Source: UBA8518 sp041659585
GTDB lineage: Bacteria; Patescibacteriota; Minisyncoccia; Moranbacterales; UBA2206
DNA length: 8,652 bases
Assembly (NCBI GenBank): GCA_041659585.1
Contig: JBAZXY010000053.1
Coordinates: 1-8,652, forward strand
Direction of reading: 5' to 3'
Part shown: in pieces, positions 5,703-8,652 of the stretch
Numbering within the stretch: the stretch's first letter is position 1
Layout of the letters: each line of letters starts with the position of its first letter
The notes under the pieces: model-generated
The model's input: the letters and a program-made list of their open reading frames with translations, nothing else
What the model was told of the DNA's origin: nothing
Database searches by the model: none
Made by a program: the position numbers and the translations under genes

Positions 5703-5716
5703 GCGGTTTTCCGCAG
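5703..5716. repeat. Small hairpin before the minus-strand terminator
   Basis: TGCGG and CCGCA flank TTTT in a perfect 5-bp inverted repeat between the stop codon of the 112-aa gene and its terminator. It may protect the 3' end of the message; no function is shown. Confidence 0.3.
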
Positions 5717-5722
5717 GATTGT

Positions 5723-6061
5723 TTAGGCAGAAGGTGCATGCATTTCGATGAGTTCGCGAAGTGCTGACTTATCAAGGCCAAGCATGTTTGCCCGTGAGCC
5801 GAATGTGTCGTCACGAGGGGCGACGCGCATTTCGGAATCGAGTTCGCCTACAAAAAAGTGAACACTTGAACAACCTTGCCTGATTTGAACGATACGGCCA
5901 CGCTTTGCTCGAGTGAAGATAAGGATGCAGCTATTCTGCTTACTTGCTCCCGGGCAATCGCTGGTGATGTTAACAACTTTCTCGGCCACGCAATCCTTGC
6001 CGGTTTCCGAATCATATATTCCAGGATTATGTTTCTTAGTTACCTTAAGGTTCTTTGCCAT
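5723..6061 (-). CDS. Hypothetical 112-aa protein with four cysteines
   Basis: I do not recognise this family. The protein begins MAKNLKVTKKHNPG, with a basic N terminus and no signal peptide or membrane segment, and has cysteines at 24, 36, 45 and 64. The middle (about 26-80) alternates short hydrophobic strands with charged turns, as in a small beta-rich domain, and the C terminus is likely helical (LDKSALRELIEMH). The four cysteines could bind a metal or form disulfides, but no standard spacing motif is present. The start is supported by AGGAG nine bases upstream of the ATG, and the gene ends at a strong terminator. Codon use and GC are higher than in the AT-rich plus-strand block to its left. 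The 59-aa signal-peptide gene lies 87 nt upstream on the same strand, probably in the same transcript. Confidence 0.7.
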   Translation of the reverse strand: MAKNLKVTKKHNPGIYDSETGKDCVAEKVVNITSDCPGASKQNSCILIFTRAKRGRIVQIRQGCSSVHFFVGELDSEMRVAPRDDTFGSRANMLGLDKSALRELIEMHAPSA

Positions 6062-6097
6062 CTGAAATTTCTCCTATTCTAGAGTTGAAGGACTATT

Positions 6098-6114
6098 GAA
6101 CACAAATAATGTTC
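6098..6114. repeat. GAACA/TGTTC inverted repeat upstream of the 112-aa gene
   Basis: GAACA (6098-6102) and TGTTC (6110-6114) are a perfect 5-bp inverted repeat around a 7-nt centre, 37 nt upstream of the start of the 112-aa gene. It could be an operator or a small RNA hairpin. Its spacing does not fit the Gram-positive LexA box. Confidence 0.3.
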
Positions 6115-6148
6115 TCGAAATCATAGCAGATTTGATTCAAGCGCCTAT

Positions 6149-6328
6149 TTAATCCCCGTTTTTTACGTGCCACATTACCGTGCGATAAGCTGGGGCAGTG
6201 GGGATTTGCCTACCGTACTTCACCATTAATCGGTGTTGATGTTTTGTTGCATCCAGCGTCGGCAGTGTGAATGTGGCCATAAAAATAGCAACAAAACAGA
6301 TGAACGATCCAAAGTATAATGGTTTCAT
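6149..6328 (-). CDS. Small secreted or membrane-anchored protein, 59 aa
   Basis: A 59-aa ORF reads M-K-P-L-Y-F-G-S-F-I-C-F-V-A-I-F-M-A-T-F and on to TLPTLDATKHQHRLMV. The first 25 residues look like a signal peptide or single membrane anchor: one lysine, then about 18 hydrophobic residues, then a possible cleavage region near TLPTLDA. The remaining 34 residues are basic and polar. Support is unusually strong for so short an ORF: a near-perfect AGGGAGGT ribosome site at 6333-6340 with about 4-nt spacing, and a good promoter upstream (TTGACA-17-CATACT). The 112-aa gene follows 87 nt downstream on the same strand. No family is recognised. Confidence 0.65.
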   Translation of the reverse strand: MKPLYFGSFICFVAIFMATFTLPTLDATKHQHRLMVKYGRQIPTAPAYRTVMWHVKNGD

Positions 6329-6351
6329 TTTGACCTCCCTAGGGTTTGATT

Positions 6352-6389
6352 AAAGAGCAGATTCTCACAATAACGAGAGACCACTCTTT
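6352..6389. promoter_or_regulatory. Hairpin in the leader of the minus-strand small-protein gene
   Basis: AAAGAG (6352-6357) pairs with CTCTTT (6384-6389), and inside it TCTC pairs with GAGA around an 8-nt loop. It lies between the minus-strand promoter and the Shine-Dalgarno of the 59-aa gene, so the leader RNA of about 90 nt would contain it. Whether it regulates anything is unknown. Confidence 0.35.
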
Positions 6390-6424
6390 TGGTTAAAAGA
6401 CGATTTCCCAACTATTGACATTCT

Positions 6425-6453
6425 AGTATGGCAGATAAAGGCTAATCTGTCAA
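6425..6453 (-). promoter_or_regulatory. Promoter of the minus-strand small-protein unit
   Basis: On the minus strand TTGACA (6453-6448) is followed by a 17-nt spacer and CATACT (6430-6425). A perfect -35, ideal spacing and a 4/6 -10 make a convincing sigma-70-type promoter, with a start near 6418. It is back-to-back with the cysK leader promoter. Confidence 0.65.
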
Positions 6454-6479
6454 GCTAAAGTCACGGCCAAAAATCACGC

Positions 6480-6507
6480 TTGTATAATTATTTTTATGTG
6501 CTATGCT
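6480..6507 (+). promoter_or_regulatory. Promoter region of the cysK leader
   Basis: Two alternatives overlap. A perfect TATAAT at 6483-6488 would start RNA near 6495 and include the leader ORF's ribosome site. Alternatively, TTGTAT (6480-6485), a 16-nt spacer and an extended -10 TGCTATGCT (6499-6507) would start near 6514, leaving the leader ORF nearly leaderless. No good -35 accompanies the first. Confidence 0.5.
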
Positions 6508-6516
6508 GGAGATAGT

Positions 6517-6570
6517 ATGAATAGGATACATCTATACAATACAGCTTGCTGTTGCAACTCTATATACTAG
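6517..6570 (+). CDS. Cysteine-rich leader peptide of the cysK attenuator
   Basis: A 17-codon ORF encodes MNRIHLYNTACCCNSIY and stops at TAG. Codons 11-13 are TGC TGT TGC, three cysteines in a row, just upstream of a cysteine synthase gene. A GGAG ribosome site lies at 6508-6511, 5 nt before the ATG. The last Cys codon touches the first attenuator segment (6555-6561), and the stop codon sits at the edge of segment 2 (6569-6579). This is the geometry in which a ribosome stalled for Cys-tRNA masks segment 1, whereas one reaching the stop masks segment 2. The peptide itself is probably not functional as a protein. No other window gene was found with a comparable leader. Confidence 0.85.
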   Translation: MNRIHLYNTACCCNSIY

Positions 6571-6633
6571 AGAGTTGTTTTCGCTGATGCGTATTTATTC
6601 AAGCAACAACTCTCTGCCACAGGAGGGTTTTTT
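6555..6633 (+). promoter_or_regulatory. Ribosome-mediated cysteine attenuator (1:2 / 2:3 / 3:4 hairpins)
   Basis: Four segments give three exclusive hairpins. 1:2 pairs CAACTCT (6555-6561) with AGAGTTG (6571-6577). 2:3 pairs AGAGAGTTGTT (6569-6579) with AACAACTCTCT (6605-6615), a perfect 11 bp. 3:4 pairs AACTCTCT (6608-6615) with GGAGGGTT (6622-6629), 8 bp with two G-T wobbles and a 6-nt loop, running into TTTT. Hairpin 3:4 can act as a terminator and also buries the cysK Shine-Dalgarno AGGAGG (6621-6626). Stalling at the Cys codons favours 2:3 and opens the gene; full translation, or none, favours 3:4 and closes it. This follows the trp attenuator logic; the cysteine response is inferred from the leader. 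Confidence 0.85.
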
Positions 6634-6635
6634 AA

Positions 6636-7550
6636 TTGTTTAAGCATAAAACTATGATTTATAATAATATATTGGATTTAATTGGTCACACGCCCATGGT
6701 GCGCATCAATCATGTCATTGCTCAGGAAGGCGTGGAGATTTTCGCCAAACTAGAAGGGCAGAATCCTAGCGGTTCCATCAAAGATCGCATCGCCTTGGCC
6801 ATGATTGAACAGGGGGAGCAAGAAGGAATATTGACCAAGGAAAAAATCATTTTGGAAGCCACTTCCGGCAACACCGGCATTGCTTTGGCTATGATTGGCG
6901 CCATCAAGGATTACCAGGTGCAGATTGTGATGAGCGAGGCAGTTTCCGTGGAGCGACGCAAGATGATTGCGGCTTTCGGAGCGACTATCGTTTTGACGGA
7001 GGGTGCGCTGGGAACTGACGGCGCGATTGCGCATGCGCAGGAATTGGCAGAAAAAAATCCGGAAAAATATTTTATGCCCAATCAGTTTTCCAACGAATAT
7101 AATAAGTTGGCTCATTATCGTACCACCGCCCAAGAAATTCTGCAGCAGATGGAAGGGAGAATTGATTATTTTGTGTCCGCTCTAGGCACCTCCGGCACTA
7201 TTATGGGAGTGGGGAAGGCGCTGAAAGATTTTGACCCGCGCATCAAGATTGTTGAAGCGCACCCTGTCAAAGGACACTATATCCAGGGGTTGAAAAATTT
7301 GGAAGAAGCCTTGGTGCCTTCCATCTATGACGCCCAGCTCATTGATGAGAAAGTGATGGTGGAATCGGAAGATGCTTTCGCGATGGCGCGCCAAACCATG
7401 TTGCAAGAAGGAATTTCAGTGGGCATGAGCAGTGGAGCGGTGCTGGTAGCGGCACGCGAGATTGCCAAAAAAATGACCGGAGGCGGACGCATGGTAGTCA
7501 TCTTTCCTGATCGCGCCGAGAAATATGCCAGCACAGCTTTATTTGCTTGA
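6636..7550 (+). CDS. cysK: Cysteine synthase (O-acetylserine sulfhydrylase family)
   Basis: A 304-aa PLP enzyme of the cysteine synthase/CBS family. It joins sulfide (or a related sulfur donor) to O-acetylserine or O-phosphoserine to make cysteine. Visible are the PLP lysine K49 in NPSGSIKDR, the substrate loop T76-S-G-N-T-G81, the phosphate-binding G184-T-S-G-T188 (usually GTGGT, here with Ser), and S265-S-G near the PLP ring. PSGSIKDR, rather than PTGSFKDR, is nearer to CysM/CBS, so CysK versus CysM is open. The TTG at 6636 is chosen because AGGAGG lies 9 nt upstream; the ATG at 6654 matches the usual MIY-NI N terminus but is 27 nt from it. The protein contains no cysteine. GC content is higher than in the block before 5600. 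Confidence 0.9.
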   Translation: MFKHKTMIYNNILDLIGHTPMVRINHVIAQEGVEIFAKLEGQNPSGSIKDRIALAMIEQGEQEGILTKEKIILEATSGNTGIALAMIGAIKDYQVQIVMSEAVSVERRKMIAAFGATIVLTEGALGTDGAIAHAQELAEKNPEKYFMPNQFSNEYNKLAHYRTTAQEILQQMEGRIDYFVSALGTSGTIMGVGKALKDFDPRIKIVEAHPVKGHYIQGLKNLEEALVPSIYDAQLIDEKVMVESEDAFAMARQTMLQEGISVGMSSGAVLVAAREIAKKMTGGGRMVVIFPDRAEKYASTALFA

Positions 7551-7575
7551 CATAGATCATTTTTCACAATACAAT
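7547..7575 (+). promoter_or_regulatory. Promoter of the four-repeat protein gene
   Basis: TTGACA (7547-7552), a 17-nt spacer and TACAAT (7570-7575) make a near-consensus sigma-70-type promoter. The -35 overlaps the cysK stop codon. The predicted start is near 7582, about 60 nt before the ATG. No terminator separates it from cysK, so readthrough is also possible. Confidence 0.75.
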
Positions 7576-7642
7576 AATTATTCCATACCTTAACAATTAA
7601 AGAGTTTTTTCTAACATTCAATTTTCAATTACGGAGGATAAA

Positions 7643-8407
7643 ATGATTGAATCGCAAGAGATAGGATCCACGGCAATATCATGGAATAATGAATTAGCAA
7701 TGACAAGGTCAGTAAAAAAGATATTTTATCCGACTTGGAAACAAGCAGCGGCAGCAGTCCAGAAAATTCCAGGAATTGTAAGTCAATTGACTTATTACGA
7801 ACTCTATAAAAGCGATTCCATGTTGCCAGGAGTGCCTTATCGTCATTATGCTAATTTCCCTGGTTGGGATGTTTTTCTCGGGCGGGAAAAGAAAAGATTC
7901 TATTCGACCTGGCGGGGAGCTTCTAGGGCAGTGCGGAAAATCGAAGGAATTACAACGCAAAAATTATACCGTCAACTATACATTATTAATCCTAGGTTAC
8001 CCTCCACACCTTGTCGGTATTATGCAAACTTTCCTGGTTGGAAAGTATTTCTAGGGGGTAAGAATTTCTATTCTAATTGGAAACAGGCCGCTCGGGCAGC
8101 GCGAAAGATTGATGGGATTGTCAATCAGTTTACCTACATTAAATTGTATAAGAATAATTCTCGGTTACCGTCTTCGCCGGAAAAATTCTATGCCAATTTT
8201 CCTGGTTGGAAAGAATTTCTTGGTAACAGGATTAAATCTCACTATTCCACCTGGAAAAGAGCCTCTATTGCTGCTCAGAAAATTCCGGGGATTGTCAGTC
8301 AGTCCACCTACCGCCAGCTGTACAAGGTTAATCCAAAATTATCCTCAGCGCCCTATCGCTATTATGCGGATTTTCCAGGCTGGGATGTTTTCCTGGGAAA
8401 GGAATAG
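7643..8407 (+). CDS. Four-repeat protein resembling phage-integrase repeat units
   Basis: A 254-aa protein with a 27-residue N-terminal lead-in followed by four tandem repeats of 53 residues at 28-80, 86-138, 142-194 and 200-252, joined by linkers of 3-5 residues. Each follows the pattern [FH]Y-x-[TN]W-(K/R)-x-A-x3-A-x-KI-x-GI-x2-Q-x2-Y-x2-LY-x6-L-x3-P-x3-YA-[ND]-FPGW-x-x-FLG. This resembles the phage-integrase repeat unit (INT_rpt), normally found beside integrase or DNA-binding domains, but no such domain is present. No signal peptide or membrane segment is seen. The start has a strong GGAGG site 5 nt upstream and its own promoter. DNA or nucleic-acid binding is a guess from the resemblance. 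The repeats have diverged at DNA level, so they are not recent copies. Confidence 0.8.
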   Translation: MIESQEIGSTAISWNNELAMTRSVKKIFYPTWKQAAAAVQKIPGIVSQLTYYELYKSDSMLPGVPYRHYANFPGWDVFLGREKKRFYSTWRGASRAVRKIEGITTQKLYRQLYIINPRLPSTPCRYYANFPGWKVFLGGKNFYSNWKQAARAARKIDGIVNQFTYIKLYKNNSRLPSSPEKFYANFPGWKEFLGNRIKSHYSTWKRASIAAQKIPGIVSQSTYRQLYKVNPKLSSAPYRYYADFPGWDVFLGKE

Positions 8408-8420
8408 TCATCTATTATCC

Positions 8421-8459
8421 AACCTCATCAGTCACTATTGTGGCGGGTGAGGTTTTCTT
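8421..8459 (+). terminator. Intrinsic terminator of the four-repeat gene
   Basis: AACCTCATC (8421-8429) pairs with GGTGAGGTT (8446-8454) over 9 bp with one wobble, and an inner GTCAC/GTGGC stem stacks inside. TTCTT follows. Confidence 0.75.
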
Positions 8460-8468
8460 ATGCCAGAA

Positions 8469-8504
8469 AAAAACTCGAGACAAGTGAAATGTTCTCGAGT
8501 TTTT
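8469..8504. terminator. Bidirectional terminator
   Basis: AAAAACTCGAG (8469-8479) and CTCGAGTTTTT (8494-8504) form a perfect 11-bp inverted repeat with a 14-nt loop and A/T tracts on both sides, so it can end transcripts from either strand. It sits 17 nt downstream of the stop codon of the minus-strand gene at the right edge. Confidence 0.75.
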
Positions 8505-8521
8505 CCTATAAAAAAGAAAGG

Positions 8522-8652
8522 CTATTTTTTTCTAATAATCAATTGTGGATCGACACAATTGAAGTTGCATTGATCAACATTATCAATGCCTTGATGCAGT
8601 ACCGTTTTGGAGCATTCGTTGAGTTTTTCTTGGCATTTAGCTTTGCTATCGG
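8522..8652 (-). CDS. C-terminal end of a cysteine-containing hypothetical protein (partial)
   Basis: On the minus strand an open frame enters from the right edge and reads about 43 residues, beginning DSKAKCQEKLNEC and ending QLIIRKK before a TAG at 8524-8522. Four cysteines fall in this short stretch, in the patterns C-x6-C and C-x3-C, in hydrophilic surroundings, as in small secreted or metal-binding domains. A terminator lies directly downstream in the right orientation, which supports a real gene. A second minus-strand frame is also open over most of this stretch, so the frame is not certain. The start and the rest of the protein are outside the window. Confidence 0.45.
   Translation of the reverse strand, partial: DSKAKCQEKLNECSKTVLHQGIDNVDQCNFNCVDPQLIIRKK

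Noticed and set aside
5876..6082. 68-aa plus-strand ORF
   Set aside because: It is antisense to the 112-aa minus-strand gene, which has a ribosome site and terminator; the plus frame has neither.
6098..6114. LexA/SOS box
   Set aside because: The Gram-positive SOS box is GAAC-n4-GTTC; here the GAAC and GTTC halves are 9 nt apart.
6555..6633. T-box riboswitch in front of cysK
   Set aside because: No T-box sequence (TGG-ACC-GCG type), Stem I or specifier-loop architecture is seen; the Cys-rich leader ORF and 1:2/2:3/3:4 pairing explain the region better.
7724..8398. CRISPR array or DNA-level tandem repeat
   Set aside because: The periodicity is at protein level (53 residues in a continuous frame) and the DNA copies have diverged; there are no short identical repeats with unique spacers.
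8109..8450. 113-aa plus-strand ORF overlapping the four-repeat gene
   Set aside because: It is an out-of-frame shadow of the repeat-protein gene and runs into that gene's terminator.

Overview
The window looks like a piece of a small, AT-rich bacterial genome, most likely a Patescibacteria/CPR (Parcubacteria-like) member. This is inferred from a palindromic CCTGCC-TACC-GGCAGG element inside a larger hairpin (3964-4003), a pattern I associate with these genomes, from short intergenic spaces, and from many genes with weak or no Shine-Dalgarno sequence. The sequence alone does not prove the lineage. TGA behaves as a stop throughout.

Layout. At the left edge (21-320) is a small DUF1294 membrane protein of moderate GC. 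From about 330 to 5600 there is a visibly more AT-rich block of same-strand genes with unrelated metabolic functions: a HAD phosphatase; an aspartate/glutamate-type racemase with a LysE-type exporter; a YqeK-like HD hydrolase with an ADP-ribose-type Nudix hydrolase; and an ADP-ribosyltransferase-like ORF (split by a -1 frameshift at an A8 run) directly followed by a NADAR-domain protein. Three copies of a short element containing GAATATCTGG lie in the spacers of this block, so it reads as an accessory island of small gene modules. A strong minus-strand terminator (5665-5691) closes the next unit, which is transcribed leftward: a 59-aa signal-peptide protein and a 112-aa four-cysteine protein.

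Divergent from that unit is the most striking element. A cysteine synthase gene (6636-7550) is preceded by a 17-codon leader ORF (6517-6570) encoding MNRIHLYNTACCCNSIY, with three consecutive Cys codons. It is followed by three mutually exclusive hairpins (1:2, 2:3, 3:4). The last one buries the cysK Shine-Dalgarno sequence and runs into a T tract. This is the architecture of a ribosome-mediated, trp-type attenuator that would sense cysteine. The CysK protein itself contains no cysteine.

Right of cysK, a separate promoter (TTGACA-17-TACAAT) and a good Shine-Dalgarno drive a 254-aa protein made of four tandem 53-residue repeats, resembling the phage-integrase repeat unit but without an integrase domain. 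It ends at a terminator (8421-8454). A second, bidirectional hairpin (8469-8504) faces the C-terminal end of a cysteine-containing minus-strand gene that runs off the window.

Functional themes: ADP-ribose/dinucleotide chemistry (HD, Nudix, ART-like, NADAR; possibly a toxin-antidote module), amino-acid handling (racemase, LysE exporter) and cysteine synthesis under leader-peptide control.
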